Source of the DNA: Tepidamorphus gemmatus
GTDB lineage: Bacteria; Pseudomonadota; Alphaproteobacteria; Rhizobiales; Tepidamorphaceae
NCBI RefSeq assembly: GCF_004346195.1
Contig: NZ_SMAK01000005.1
Span: 124,001 to 188,000, forward strand
Reading direction: 5' to 3'
Length of the DNA stretch: 64,000 nt
Part shown: one piece after another, positions 52,182 to 60,920 of the stretch
Layout: each line of letters starts with the position of its first letter
Position numbering within the stretch: position 1 is the first letter of the stretch
Translations under genes and position numbers: made by a program
The notes under the pieces: model-generated
Database searches by the model: none
The model's input: only the letters and a program-made list of their open reading frames with translations
Told to the model about the DNA's origin: nothing

Positions 52182-52393
52182 CGGCACTCCCTCGATCGCA
52201 ATACGGGTGATTCTCTCGCCGACATGATTGATAGCCCGAATTGCTGACGGAAGGGTATCCTCGATGGACGGGATGAGGCGGCAGCACTCATCCGGGAATC
52301 TCCCGCGTTTGCTGGGGATGTCGGGCACTTGGCGATGAGGTCTTGTGGCCTCCGGCTGACCGGCGCAGGGGCTCATCAAGGAGGCGACCGCAG

Positions 52394-52474
52394 ATCGCCT
52401 CGGGCGACCTCTCCAGCCACGCGAACTCGATGCGACGCGAGGTCGAACGAGTCCTGCAGGCCGTGAGGGGCTGA
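52394..52474 (+). pseudogene. C-terminal relic of a methyl-accepting chemotaxis protein
   Basis: 26 codons then TGA. The translation IASGDLSSHANSMRREVERV then LQAVRG has the pattern of the end of alphaproteobacterial chemoreceptors (A-x-x-L-S-x-x-A-x-x-[LM]-R-x-E-V-x-x-F-L-x-x-[VI]-R). Upstream codons in this frame lose the similarity; a neighbouring frame reads LIKEATAD, hinting at a frameshift. The rest of the gene is gone. Confidence 0.5.
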
Positions 52475-52501
52475 ACACGGCACGGGCCGCGGATGAAGCG
52501 C

Positions 52502-52526
52502 GAAGGCCGGGCATCGCCCGGCCTTC
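52502..52526 (-). terminator. Terminator hairpin after pckA
   Basis: GAAGGCCGGGC-ATC-GCCCGGCCTTC: a perfect 11-base stem with a 3-base loop, 39 bases past the pckA stop. There is no U-run on either side; it may serve both strands. Confidence 0.7.
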
Positions 52527-52564
52527 ATGCATCGGAGACGTCCTGTGGTCCGGCGCTTCGAAGT

Positions 52565-54178
52565 CTACTCAGCCGCTGCCCTGAGCTCCGGTGCTGCGGC
52601 GATCACGTCCGGATCGACATGGGTTTCGAACTTGGCAAAATTGTCCTGGAACATGGTCACCAGCCGCGCGGCCTGCCGATCGTAGGCGGACGGGTCGGCC
52701 CATGTGCTGCGCGGATCCAGGATGCGCTGGTCGATTCCGACAGCCGATGTCGGCACCTCGAATCCGAACACCGGGTCTATGCGCATCGGGGCGCCGGCGA
52801 GGGATCCGTCCAGCGCCGCCGTCAGCAGCGAACGCGTAACCCCGATCGGCATCCGTCGGCCCTCGCCATAGCGTCCACCGGTCCAGCCGGTGTTCACCAG
52901 CCAGCAGGAAACGCCGTGCCGGGCGATCAGATCGCGCAGCAGGTTGCCGTAGACGCTGGGATGGCGCGGCATGAAGGGGGCGCCGAAACAGGTCGAGAAG
53001 GTTGCCTCGGGCTCCGTCACGCCCTTCTCGGTGCCTGCCACCTTGGCCGTGTAGCCGGACAGGAAGTGATACATTGCCTGGCTCGGCGTCAGCCGCGCGA
53101 TCGGCGGCATCACCCCGAATGCATCGCAGGTCAGCATCACGATGTTTTTCGGATGCCCGGCCCGACCGCTTTCGCTGGCATTGTCGATGTAGTGGAGGGG
53201 ATAGGCGCAGCGGGTGTTCTCGGTGCGGCTGGCGTCGTCGAAGTCTGGTTCGCGCGTCGTCTCGTCGACGACGACGTTCTCGAGCACCGTCGCGAAGCGT
53301 TTGGTCGTCGCGTAGATCTGCGGCTCGGCATCCTTCGACAGACGGATCGTCTTCGCGTAGCAGCCGCCCTCGAAATTGAAGATCCCATCGGCGCCCCAGC
53401 CGTGCTCGTCGTCGCCGATCAGGATGCGGCCGGGATCGTCCGAAAGCGTCGTCTTGCCGGTGCCCGACAGGCCGAAGAAGATGGCGACGTCGCCGCCGGC
53501 GCCGGCATTCGCCGAGCAATGCATGGGCATCACGCCCTTTGCCGGAAGCAGGTAGTTGAGCACGGTGAACACCGATTTCTTCATCTCGCCGGCATAGGAC
53601 GTCCCGGCGATCAGGATCTCGCCGCGCGACAGGTCGCAGGCGATCACCGTTTCGGACCTGCAGCCGTGCCGCTGCGGATCGGCGCGGAAGCTCGGAAGGT
53701 CGACGATGGTCAGTTCCGGGCGGAAATGACCGAGGTCGTGCCGGTCCGGCCGGATCAGCAGGTGACGGATGAACAGCGCATGCCAGGCGTATTCGACGAA
53801 CAGGCGCACGTGCAGACGGTTCTTGGGATCGGCGCCGCCATAGAGGTCCTGGGCATAGAGCCGCCGGCCTCGGGCATGGTCGATCATGTCGGCGCGCAGC
53901 CGCTCATAGTGTTCCGGCGACAGCGGCTTGTTGTTGTCCCACCAGATCACCGGGTCTGTCGCCGCGTCGCGGACGACGAACTTGTCCTTGGCCGAGCGGC
54001 CGGTGTGCTGGCCGGTCGAGACTGCGAGCGCACCCGCCGAGGTCAGCAGCCCCTCCGAATCCGCCGCGGCCGCTTCCATCAGCTGCGCCTCGTTCCAGTT
54101 CCAGCGCAGCTCGGCCAGCCCCTGGAAGCCGAAGTCCCCAGCCCCCGAGGCCGGATTGCGAAGCCCTGTCTCTTTCAC
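52565..54178 (-). CDS. pckA: Phosphoenolpyruvate carboxykinase (ATP)
   Basis: Converts oxaloacetate plus ATP to phosphoenolpyruvate, the entry to gluconeogenesis. 537 residues. Marks: [13 protein letters not shown] near the N-terminus, [20 protein letters not shown], the P-loop [35 protein letters not shown] and [17 protein letters not shown]. It is convergent with nothing and stands next to the chvI-chvG-PTS block, as in rhizobia, where ChvI and the phosphotransferase system influence its expression. A perfect 8-base inverted repeat lies 141 bases upstream. Confidence 0.97.
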   Translation of the reverse strand: MKETGLRNPASGAGDFGFQGLAELRWNWNEAQLMEAAAADSEGLLTSAGALAVSTGQHTGRSAKDKFVVRDAATDPVIWWDNNKPLSPEHYERLRADMIDHARGRRLYAQDLYGGADPKNRLHVRLFVEYAWHALFIRHLLIRPDRHDLGHFRPELTIVDLPSFRADPQRHGCRSETVIACDLSRGEILIAGTSYAGEMKKSVFTVLNYLLPAKGVMPMHCSANAGAGGDVAIFFGLSGTGKTTLSDDPGRILIGDDEHGWGADGIFNFEGGCYAKTIRLSKDAEPQIYATTKRFATVLENVVVDETTREPDFDDASRTENTRCAYPLHYIDNASESGRAGHPKNIVMLTCDAFGVMPPIARLTPSQAMYHFLSGYTAKVAGTEKGVTEPEATFSTCFGAPFMPRHPSVYGNLLRDLIARHGVSCWLVNTGWTGGRYGEGRRMPIGVTRSLLTAALDGSLAGAPMRIDPVFGFEVPTSAVGIDQRILDPRSTWADPSAYDRQAARLVTMFQDNFAKFETHVDPDVIAAAPELRAAAE

Positions 54179-54318
54179 CGAACGTCTCCCGATCCTTCCG
54201 CCCGGAGGTTCCGCCTCCGGCGTCCGTCATTGCGGACACGGCCAACGGCCGCGATCACCCCCGCTCACCGAGGTCGCGGCAAGCTAATGCCTCGCAACAT
54301 CTGCGACAAGCGAAAGTC

Positions 54319-54343
54319 ATGCGCGCAGTAAATCCGCGCGCAT
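54319..54343. promoter_or_regulatory. Inverted repeat upstream of pckA
   Basis: ATGCGCGC-N9-GCGCGCAT with perfect 8-base arms, in the 236-base gap between pckA and the HugZ-like gene. The AT-containing centre (AGTAAATCC) and the position suggest an operator rather than a terminator, but it could also be a weak hairpin ending the upstream gene. Confidence 0.4.
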
Positions 54344-54414
54344 CGGAGACCTTGCGGCAGGCTTCATTCCGGCCCCGCACCCCTATCAATGTATACACTA
54401 AGAATAGTCTGCCA

Positions 54415-55155
54415 TCAGGCTGCGCGACCGCGCGCTTCCTGGGCGAGGGCGACGAGCGTCTTGCGCAGTTCGCCCGGACCGCCGATCGCAGCGGGGAAAT
54501 CCAGCCGCGCCGCCGTCGCGCCGTCCAGCATGTCGAGGCCGAGCGGGTCGATTCCGGTCAGCCGCCAGTTTCCTGCGGGCAGGCCGAGCAGCCGGGTCGC
54601 ATAGAGCGCGACCGCATCGGCGTGATCCTCGTTCATGTGGTCCACGGCGCCTGCCTCGCCCTCCACCAGCGGGTGATCCGGCGCGACCTCGATGAGCAGG
54701 TCGCCGGCTGCGATCGTGACGATCCGGCCGAAGCCGGCGACCAGATGGGCGCCGTCGACCGCCATCTCGTAGAAGCCGAAATCGCTGAAGCCGGCATAGC
54801 CGGCCGCCTCCGGATGACGGGCAAGGAAGCGGCGCCGCTGCGGCCCGTTGGAGGGCACCGCAGCGACCGTGCCGCTTACCGTCAGCCTGGCGCCGGCGAG
54901 CGGATCGCCGCTCTCGCCGCCCGGACCGACCAGCAGGAGCGACGCGCGCGGATCGCGCAACAGGTTGCGGGTGTGCACTGCAAGCTGCGACAGCAGCATC
55001 ACCGGCGCTCCGGCCAGTGTGGTGGCGACGGTCACCAGCGAGGCGAAGGGATGGCCGCGCTCGTCGAGGGTAGCGAGCGCGCCCGTCAACGCCTGTCTCA
55101 GGACGTGGCGGGCCGTGCGGATCGGATCGAAGTCGTTCGGCGTGGAGCTGGCCAT
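54415..55155 (-). CDS. HugZ-like protein (FMN-binding split barrel plus DUF2470)
   Basis: 246 residues from the ATG at 55155. Residues about 10-150 form a pyridoxamine-phosphate-oxidase-like split barrel (ALTGALATLDERGHPFASLV, RDPRASLLLVGPG). Residues about 165-240 form a DUF2470 domain with VDHMNEDHADAVALYATRLL. This two-domain layout is shared by HugZ-type haem oxygenases and by many uncharacterised proteins. Since no hmuS is found in the hmu locus of this window, this protein is a candidate for haem breakdown, but the gene is far from the haem cluster. It is divergent from chvI. Confidence 0.87.
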   Translation of the reverse strand: MASSTPNDFDPIRTARHVLRQALTGALATLDERGHPFASLVTVATTLAGAPVMLLSQLAVHTRNLLRDPRASLLLVGPGGESGDPLAGARLTVSGTVAAVPSNGPQRRRFLARHPEAAGYAGFSDFGFYEMAVDGAHLVAGFGRIVTIAAGDLLIEVAPDHPLVEGEAGAVDHMNEDHADAVALYATRLLGLPAGNWRLTGIDPLGLDMLDGATAARLDFPAAIGGPGELRKTLVALAQEARGRAA

Positions 55156-55310
55156 CGGCAAATCCTCTCGATTGGAACCATGACAGTTGACCTTCTCCCC
55201 ACTAGACTGCGTCGGCACTATAGAATCCGCGGTGGGCCGTCGCCACATTTTCGCCTACCGGGCGCGTTGTGTGACGCCGACACCATAACAACATCGCGAG
55301 TCCGCTGCAG

Positions 55311-56009
55311 ATGCCAACCATCGCCCTCGTCGACGACGATCGCAACATCCTGACCTCCGTGTCGCTGGCGCTGGAGTCGGAAGGCTACCGGATCGAGACC
55401 TACACCGACGGGGCCTCCGCGCTCGAGGGGCTCAGCGTCTCGCCGCCGGATCTGGCGATCCTCGACATCAAGATGCCGCGCATGGACGGCATGGAACTGT
55501 TGCGACGGCTGCGCCAGAAGTCCGAGATCCCCGTCATCTTTCTCACCTCGAAGGACGAGGAGATCGACGAGCTGTTCGGTCTGAAGATGGGCGCCGACGA
55601 CTTCATCCGGAAGCCGTTCTCGCAGCGCCTGCTGGTCGAGCGGGTCAAGGCGGTGTTGCGACGCGCCAATCCGCGCGAGGTGGCGGCACCGCGCGAGGAG
55701 GGCTCGAAGGCAATCGAGCGCGGTCCGCTGATGATGGACCCGGAGCGCCACACCTGCACGTGGAACGGGGCGCCGGTGACGCTCACCGTGACCGAATTCC
55801 TGATCCTGCAGGCGCTGGCCCAGCGGCCCGGTGTGGTAAAAAGCCGCAATGCCCTGATGGATGCGGCCTACGACGACCAGGTCTATGTCGATGACCGCAC
55901 CATCGACAGCCACATCAAGCGTCTGCGCAAGAAGTTCAAGGCCGTCGACTCCACCTTCGACATGATCGAGACGCTCTATGGCGTCGGCTACCGCTTCAAG
56001 GAGATCTGA
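55311..56009 (+). CDS. chvI: Response regulator ChvI
   Basis: OmpR-family transcription factor, 232 residues. Receiver with acidic pair LVDDDRN, phospho-acceptor Asp52 ([13 protein letters not shown]), switch Thr in FLTSKDEE and Lys in [20 protein letters not shown], then a winged-helix output with [20 protein letters not shown] and [11 protein letters not shown]. These match ChvI closely. ChvG-ChvI is the acid and envelope stress system needed by symbiotic and pathogenic rhizobia. It lies 9 bases before chvG and shares a 155-base divergent region with the HugZ-like gene. Confidence 0.96.
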   Translation: MPTIALVDDDRNILTSVSLALESEGYRIETYTDGASALEGLSVSPPDLAILDIKMPRMDGMELLRRLRQKSEIPVIFLTSKDEEIDELFGLKMGADDFIRKPFSQRLLVERVKAVLRRANPREVAAPREEGSKAIERGPLMMDPERHTCTWNGAPVTLTVTEFLILQALAQRPGVVKSRNALMDAAYDDQVYVDDRTIDSHIKRLRKKFKAVDSTFDMIETLYGVGYRFKEI

Positions 56010-56018
56010 TCCGCCGAC

Positions 56019-57785
56019 ATGACAGCAGAGGCCGACCAGCGCTGGCAGAGCGAGGAAGAGACCGAGGCGCCGGCCGGGCCATCCAGCCGCCGTGGCTCCC
56101 GGCTCGGCGGCTATGTCCTCGACCATGCCTTCTCCAGCCTCACCCGCCGCATCGCCATCCTCAACCTGGCGGGGCTGGTGGCGATGGTCACGGCCATCCT
56201 GTATCTCAACCAGTTTCGCGAAGGCCTGATCGACGCTCGCGTGCAGAGCCTGCTGACGCAAGGCGAGATCATCGCCGGTGCGATCTCGGCCTCGGCCGTC
56301 GCCGATCCGGAGGCGCTGCGGATCGACCCGGAGATGCTGCTCAAGCTCGACCAGGGTCAGAGCATGTCCCCCACCGACGAGCAGCTCGGCGTCATCGAAT
56401 TCCTGATCAACCCGGAGAAGGTGGCGCCGATCCTGAGGCGCCTGATCTCGCCCACCCGGACTCGGGCGCGCATCTACGACCGCGACGGGGTCCTGGTGCT
56501 GGATTCCCGGCACATATTCGCCCGCGGACAGATCCTGCGCTACGAACTGCCCCCTCCCTCCAGCGACCGGCCGAACTGGTTCGTACGGGCCTGGGAGGAT
56601 GTGCGTCTGTGGCTGCGCCGCGGCGACCTGCCGCTCTACGAGGAGATCGGACCGGTCGGCGGCCGCAGCTATGCCGAGGTCGACGCGGCCCTGAACGGAT
56701 CCTCGGCCAGCATCGTCAGGGTCAACGACAAGGGTGAGCTGATCGTTTCCGTTGCCGTGCCGATCCAGCGCTTCCGGGCGGTGCACGGCGCGCTGCTGCT
56801 GTCCACGGAGGGCGGCGACATCGACGCCATCGTGGCCGCAGAGCGCCTTGCCATCCTGCGGATATTTCTCGTCGCCGCCGTCGTGACGCTCGGCCTGTCG
56901 ATCCTGCTCGCCTCGACCATCGCCGGCCCGGTCCATCGTCTCGCCGCAGCCGCCGAACAGGTGCGCTACGGAACGCGGGCGAGGGCCGAGATTCCGGACT
57001 TCTCGGACCGCAACGACGAGATCGGCCACCTGTCCCGGGCGCTGCGCGACATGACGCGGGCGCTCTACCTGCGCATCGAGGCGATCGAGAGCTTCGCCGC
57101 GGACGTGGCGCATGAGCTCAAGAATCCGCTCACTTCGCTGAAGAGCGCGGTCGAGACGCTGCCCCTGGTCAAGCGGCCGGAGGATCGTGCCCGGCTCATC
57201 GCCATCGTCCAGCAGGACGTCGAACGGCTGAACCGTCTGATCACCGACATCTCCGACGCCTCGCGGCTCGACGCCGAACTCGCCCGCACCGATGTCGAAC
57301 CGGTCGATATCGCCCAGCTGCTCGAGACGGTCGTCTCGCTCAGCAACGAAGTCCGGCGGGATGGCGAGCCGCGGGTCGAGCTTGCCATCGCCCCGACCGA
57401 TGATCCGGCCGCCTACTTCGTCGCAGGCCGCGACACGAGGCTCGGGCAGGTGGTCAACAATCTCGTCGACAACGCCAAATCCTTCTCGCCGCCCGAGGGC
57501 ACGGTGCGCGTGTCGGCACGTCGGCTGCGGCAGGAGATCGAGATACTCGTCGACGACGACGGGCCTGGCATCCCGCAGGAGAATGCCCACCGCATCTTCG
57601 AGCGCTTCTATACCGATCGCGGCGACCGTGCCGCGTTCGGCAGCCATTCCGGACTCGGGCTGTCCATCTCGCGCCAGATCGTCGAGGCGCATGGCGGACG
57701 GATCTGGGCTGAGAATCGCAAGAAGCGCTCGGGCGAGATAGCAGGCGCCCGGTTCGGCGTTCGCCTGCCGGCGTTCCATGAATAG
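56019..57785 (+). CDS. chvG: Sensor histidine kinase ChvG
   Basis: 588 residues. TM1 is at about 45-67, then a periplasmic sensor domain (about 68-275, including ISASAVADPEALRIDPEMLL) and TM2 at about 278-300. HAMP follows (IAGPVHRLAAAAEQV), then the H-box DVAHELKNPLTSLKSA with His365, and an ATPase domain with NLVDNAKSF, DDDGPGIP and GLGLSISRQIVEAHGG. Partner of ChvI. In relatives the periplasmic repressor ExoR holds it inactive at neutral pH; exoR is not in this window. Its last 8 bases overlap the hprK frame. Confidence 0.96.
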   Translation: MTAEADQRWQSEEETEAPAGPSSRRGSRLGGYVLDHAFSSLTRRIAILNLAGLVAMVTAILYLNQFREGLIDARVQSLLTQGEIIAGAISASAVADPEALRIDPEMLLKLDQGQSMSPTDEQLGVIEFLINPEKVAPILRRLISPTRTRARIYDRDGVLVLDSRHIFARGQILRYELPPPSSDRPNWFVRAWEDVRLWLRRGDLPLYEEIGPVGGRSYAEVDAALNGSSASIVRVNDKGELIVSVAVPIQRFRAVHGALLLSTEGGDIDAIVAAERLAILRIFLVAAVVTLGLSILLASTIAGPVHRLAAAAEQVRYGTRARAEIPDFSDRNDEIGHLSRALRDMTRALYLRIEAIESFAADVAHELKNPLTSLKSAVETLPLVKRPEDRARLIAIVQQDVERLNRLITDISDASRLDAELARTDVEPVDIAQLLETVVSLSNEVRRDGEPRVELAIAPTDDPAAYFVAGRDTRLGQVVNNLVDNAKSFSPPEGTVRVSARRLRQEIEILVDDDGPGIPQENAHRIFERFYTDRGDRAAFGSHSGLGLSISRQIVEAHGGRIWAENRKKRSGEIAGARFGVRLPAFHE

Positions 57786-58365
57786 GCCGCGGCAGGACGC
57801 TGTTCCGTCCGCGGCGGCGGACCGGGGCCGGGCTGCCGCGATGATCCGTGGCAGCGCCACTGGCAGCGCGGCGCCCGTCCTCGTGCAAGGCACCTGCGTC
57901 TTGATCGGCCGCACCGCGGTGCTGATCCGCGGTCGCCCCGGCAGCGGCAAGTCCTCGCTGGCCGCCGGCCTCCTGCATCAGACCTGCTCACGCCGCTGCA
58001 TTCGCCTCGTCGCGGACGACGCGGTCCATCTGCGCCCGGCGTCGGGACGGCTGATCGCGGTCTGCCCGGCACCGATCAGCGGTTTGCTCGAACTGCGCGG
58101 CGTCGGCCTGGTGGCGACCGCGGAAACGGATCGGGCGGTCGTCTCGGCGGTCGTCGATCTGGTCGCCGCCGACCGGGTCGACCGGCTGCCGGAGCCCGCC
58201 TTCACCCGCCTCCTGTGCATCGAGTTGCCCCGCCTCGCGCTGCCCGAACGCGGTCAGCTCAACGCCGCGCTCCTGCTCGCCTGGTTCGATCGGCTCGCGC
58301 CGGGCCAGGGGTCGGTCCGGCACCTCGCCGGAGCGGCTTCGCTGCACCACAGCATTCGGGCTTGA
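57778..58365 (+). CDS. hprK: HPr kinase/phosphorylase, short alphaproteobacterial form
   Basis: Phosphorylates HPr on Ser. 195 residues from the ATG overlapping chvG; an ATG at 57841 (174 residues) fits the family N-terminus better. Only the catalytic domain is present, without the N-terminal domain found in Firmicutes, as usual for this class. P-loop is RGRPGSGKSSLA, a second motif VADDAVHLRP and the HprK-like LLELRGVGLV are visible. It connects the ChvG-ChvI system and the regulatory phosphotransferase genes: the EIIA gene follows 127 bases later. Confidence 0.92.
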   Translation: MNRPRQDAVPSAAADRGRAAAMIRGSATGSAAPVLVQGTCVLIGRTAVLIRGRPGSGKSSLAAGLLHQTCSRRCIRLVADDAVHLRPASGRLIAVCPAPISGLLELRGVGLVATAETDRAVVSAVVDLVAADRVDRLPEPAFTRLLCIELPRLALPERGQLNAALLLAWFDRLAPGQGSVRHLAGAASLHHSIRA

Positions 58366-58492
58366 ATCCGTCCGGCAGGACAGCCAAGATGCACAGGCTT
58401 TGCGCGCGCCCGCCGTGGCGTGGCAGAGCGGCAAGCCGGTGCGCGGCCACCGTCAGGTGCAGGAACGAGGCCCGCGGGACATCCAGCATCGC

Positions 58493-58897
58493 ATGATCGG
58501 TCTTGTAGTCGTAAGTCACGGCCGCCTCGCCGCAGAGTTTCGTGCGGCGCTTGAACACGTGGTCGGTCCGCAGGATCAGTTCGAGACGATCTCCATTGGT
58601 CCGGACGACGACATGGAGCAGCGGCGCAACGACATTCTCGCCGCCGTGTCCAGGGTCGACAGCGGCAGCGGCGTGATCGTCCTCACCGACATGTTCGGCG
58701 GAACACCGTCCAACCTCGCCATTTCCGTGATGGATAGCGCGAATGTCGAGGTCGTTGCCGGGGTCAACCTGCCGATGCTCATCAAGCTCGCCAGCATTCG
58801 TGCCGACGTCAGCCTCCAGACGGCCGGCATCATGGCCCGGGACGCGGGACGCAAGTACATCAGCGTGGCGAGCGAAGTGCTGTCGGGCGGCAAGTGA
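58493..58897 (+). CDS. PTS system EIIA component, mannose family (regulatory)
   Basis: 134 residues from the ATG at 58493. MIGLVVVSHGRLAAEFRAAL carries the phospho-accepting His9, and VIVLTDMFGGTPSNLA is the mannose-type EIIA signature. No EIIB or EIIC sugar permease is present, so it belongs to the incomplete, regulatory phosphotransferase chain of alphaproteobacteria rather than to sugar uptake. Called ManX or EIIA-Man in relatives. The stop overlaps a GTG start of the HPr gene. Confidence 0.94.
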   Translation: MIGLVVVSHGRLAAEFRAALEHVVGPQDQFETISIGPDDDMEQRRNDILAAVSRVDSGSGVIVLTDMFGGTPSNLAISVMDSANVEVVAGVNLPMLIKLASIRADVSLQTAGIMARDAGRKYISVASEVLSGGK

Positions 58898-59190
58898 ACG
58901 GGTCCGGCATGGATCGAAACGGCCGGACCGAGCGGATCGTCGAGATCGTCAACCAACGCGGGCTGCATGCCCGCGCCTCGGCCAAGTTCGTCCGCTGCGC
59001 GGTGCAGTTCGACGCAGAAATCCTTGTCACGCGGGACGGACAGTCGGTTGCCGGCACCTCGATCATGGGCCTGCTCGCGCTCGGCGCGGGGCCGGGGAGT
59101 CAGATCGGCATCGCCGCCGAGGGGCCGGAAGCCGAGGCGGCGGTGGCAGCCCTGAGCCGGCTGGTCGAGGAGCGCTTCGGCGAGGAATGA
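58894..59190 (+). CDS. ptsH: Phosphocarrier protein HPr
   Basis: 98 residues from a GTG overlapping the EIIA stop (GTGA); an ATG at 58909 would give 93. Phospho-accepting His lies in NQRGLHARASAKFVRCA, and the HprK-target Ser in VAGTSIMGLLALGAGPGS. Receives phosphate from EI (elsewhere in the genome) and is phosphorylated on Ser by HprK. Last gene of the chvI-chvG-hprK-EIIA-HPr run, 131 bases before ahcY, which has its own promoter. Confidence 0.95.
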   Translation: MNGSGMDRNGRTERIVEIVNQRGLHARASAKFVRCAVQFDAEILVTRDGQSVAGTSIMGLLALGAGPGSQIGIAAEGPEAEAAVAALSRLVEERFGEE

Positions 59191-59218
59191 GGCTGCCGGG
59201 ACGGCGCGCCGGCCGGCG

Positions 59219-59247
59219 TTGAGAGTCTCGGATGCGGCTGCTATAGA
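59219..59247 (+). promoter_or_regulatory. Sigma-70 promoter of ahcY
   Basis: TTGAGA (59219-59224) and TATAGA (59242-59247) with a 17-base spacer, about 75 bases before the ahcY ATG. I looked for a SAH riboswitch in the leader and found no convincing pseudoknot. Confidence 0.65.
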
Positions 59248-59321
59248 GCCCGGCAATCCGCTCGGGGCGCGTCCGCGTAGCCGGCCCGACCCTGCCACTG
59301 ATTATCGCGAAGGGACGCCTC

Positions 59322-60716
59322 ATGAATGCCGACTACGTAGTCAAGGATCTTTCGCTCGCCGATTGGGGACGCAAGGAAATCGAGATCGCCGAGACCGAAA
59401 TGCCCGGCCTGATGGCCACACGGGAGGAGTACGGCCCATTGCAGCCGCTCAAGGGCGCGCGCGTCTCCGGCTCGCTGCACATGACGATCCAGACCGCCGT
59501 CTTGATCGAGACCCTGCAGGCATTGGGCGCGCAGGTCCGCTGGGCTTCGTGCAACATCTTCTCCACCCAGGATCACGCCGCCGCCGCGATCGCGGCCACC
59601 GGGACGCCGGTATTCGCCGTGAAGGGCGAGACGCTTGCCGAGTACTGGGACTACATCGACCGCATCTTCCAGTGGCCGAACGGCGAGACGGCCAACATGA
59701 TCCTCGACGACGGCGGCGACGCGACGCTCTATATCCTGCTCGGCGCCAAGGCCGAGAAGGACATCTCCGCCCTGCCGACGCCCTCCAACGAGGAGGAGGA
59801 GGCGCTGGTTGCCACGATAAGGCGGCGCCTCGCCGCCTCGCCCGGGTTCTTCACCCGCACCCGCGACGCCATCAAGGGCGTTTCCGAGGAGACCACCACC
59901 GGCGTGTTGCGCCTCTACGAGATGCAGAAGCGGGGCGAGCTGCCCTTCCCGGCGATCAACGTCAACGACTCCGTGACCAAGTCGAAGTTCGACAACAAGT
60001 ACGGCTGCCGCGAATCCCTGGTCGACGGCATCCGTCGCGCCACCGACGTCATGATGGCCGGCAAGGTTGCCGTGGTCGCGGGCTACGGCGATGTCGGCAA
60101 GGGCTCCGCCCAGTCGCTCGCGGGAGCCGGCGCCCGCGTCGTCGTCACCGAGATCGACCCGATCTGCGCGCTGCAGGCGGCGATGGACGGCTTCGCCGTA
60201 ACGACCATGGAGGAGGCCGTCACGATCGGCGACATCTTCGTCACCGCGACCGGCAACAGGGACGTGCTGACCCTGGACCACATGCGGGCGATGAAGGACA
60301 TGGCCATCGTCTGCAACATCGGCCACTTCGACAACGAGATCCAGGTCCATGCCCTGCGCAACTACAAGTGGACCAACATCAAGCCGCAGGTGGACATGAT
60401 CCACTTCCCCGACGGCAAGCGGATGATCCTGCTCTCCGAGGGCCGTCTGGTGAATCTCGGCAATGCCACCGGCCATCCGAGCTTCGTGATGTCGGCCTCG
60501 TTCACCAACCAAACCCTCGCCCAGATCGAGCTGTGGACCAACAACAGCCGCTACGAGAACAGGGTCTACGTGCTGCCGAAGCGGCTCGACGAGAAGGTCG
60601 CCGCGCTGCATCTGGCCAAGCTCGGCGTGAAGCTGACCAGGCTCACCAAGGCGCAGGCCGACTATATCGGGGTGTCGCAGGACGGGCCCTACAAGTCCGA
60701 CCACTACCGGTACTGA
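59322..60716 (+). CDS. ahcY: Adenosylhomocysteinase
   Basis: Hydrolyses S-adenosylhomocysteine to adenosine and homocysteine, keeping methylation going. 464 residues, usual length. Marks: [36 protein letters not shown], the NAD loop [31 protein letters not shown] and the C-terminal KSDHYRY. The start [20 protein letters not shown] is conserved. Gene order ahcY-divL-tsaE after the HPr gene is typical of the order. Confidence 0.98.
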   Translation: MNADYVVKDLSLADWGRKEIEIAETEMPGLMATREEYGPLQPLKGARVSGSLHMTIQTAVLIETLQALGAQVRWASCNIFSTQDHAAAAIAATGTPVFAVKGETLAEYWDYIDRIFQWPNGETANMILDDGGDATLYILLGAKAEKDISALPTPSNEEEEALVATIRRRLAASPGFFTRTRDAIKGVSEETTTGVLRLYEMQKRGELPFPAINVNDSVTKSKFDNKYGCRESLVDGIRRATDVMMAGKVAVVAGYGDVGKGSAQSLAGAGARVVVTEIDPICALQAAMDGFAVTTMEEAVTIGDIFVTATGNRDVLTLDHMRAMKDMAIVCNIGHFDNEIQVHALRNYKWTNIKPQVDMIHFPDGKRMILLSEGRLVNLGNATGHPSFVMSASFTNQTLAQIELWTNNSRYENRVYVLPKRLDEKVAALHLAKLGVKLTRLTKAQADYIGVSQDGPYKSDHYRY

Positions 60717-60920
60717 CTGGCGGCACGGATGCGGGCGCTCCTGTCGTCCGCGTCCCGCACGCGCGATCCCTCGGCGAACCGACCGCGGGGCGGTTATCCG
60801 CCCGGCCGTTTGCGGTTAGATTACGAAAGGATGATTCGTTACCTTGGGCGGGGGCCCGAGGCGGGGGCCGGCGCGACGCAATGGTGCCGTTCGTGACCGA
60901 ATAGTCGAGGGACTGGCGGA

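Larger units (their letters stand above)
52182..52564. other. Intergenic region between the efflux operon and pckA
   Basis: 383 bases with no intact gene. It must hold the leftward promoter of the efflux operon near 52182-52260 (no clear consensus boxes). Further right are a chemoreceptor C-terminal relic (52394-52474, plus strand) and a strong hairpin that ends pckA transcription (52502-52526). Confidence 0.6.

Noticed and set aside
59248-59321. SAH riboswitch in the ahcY leader
   Set aside because: The leader is short (about 75 bases) and I could not draw the conserved pseudoknot core; the conserved GAGG/GCUGCGG-type elements are not arranged as needed.
60717-60920. CtrA or GcrA sites in front of divL
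   Set aside because: No TTAA-N7-TTAA pair and no convincing GANTC cluster in the 204-base gap.
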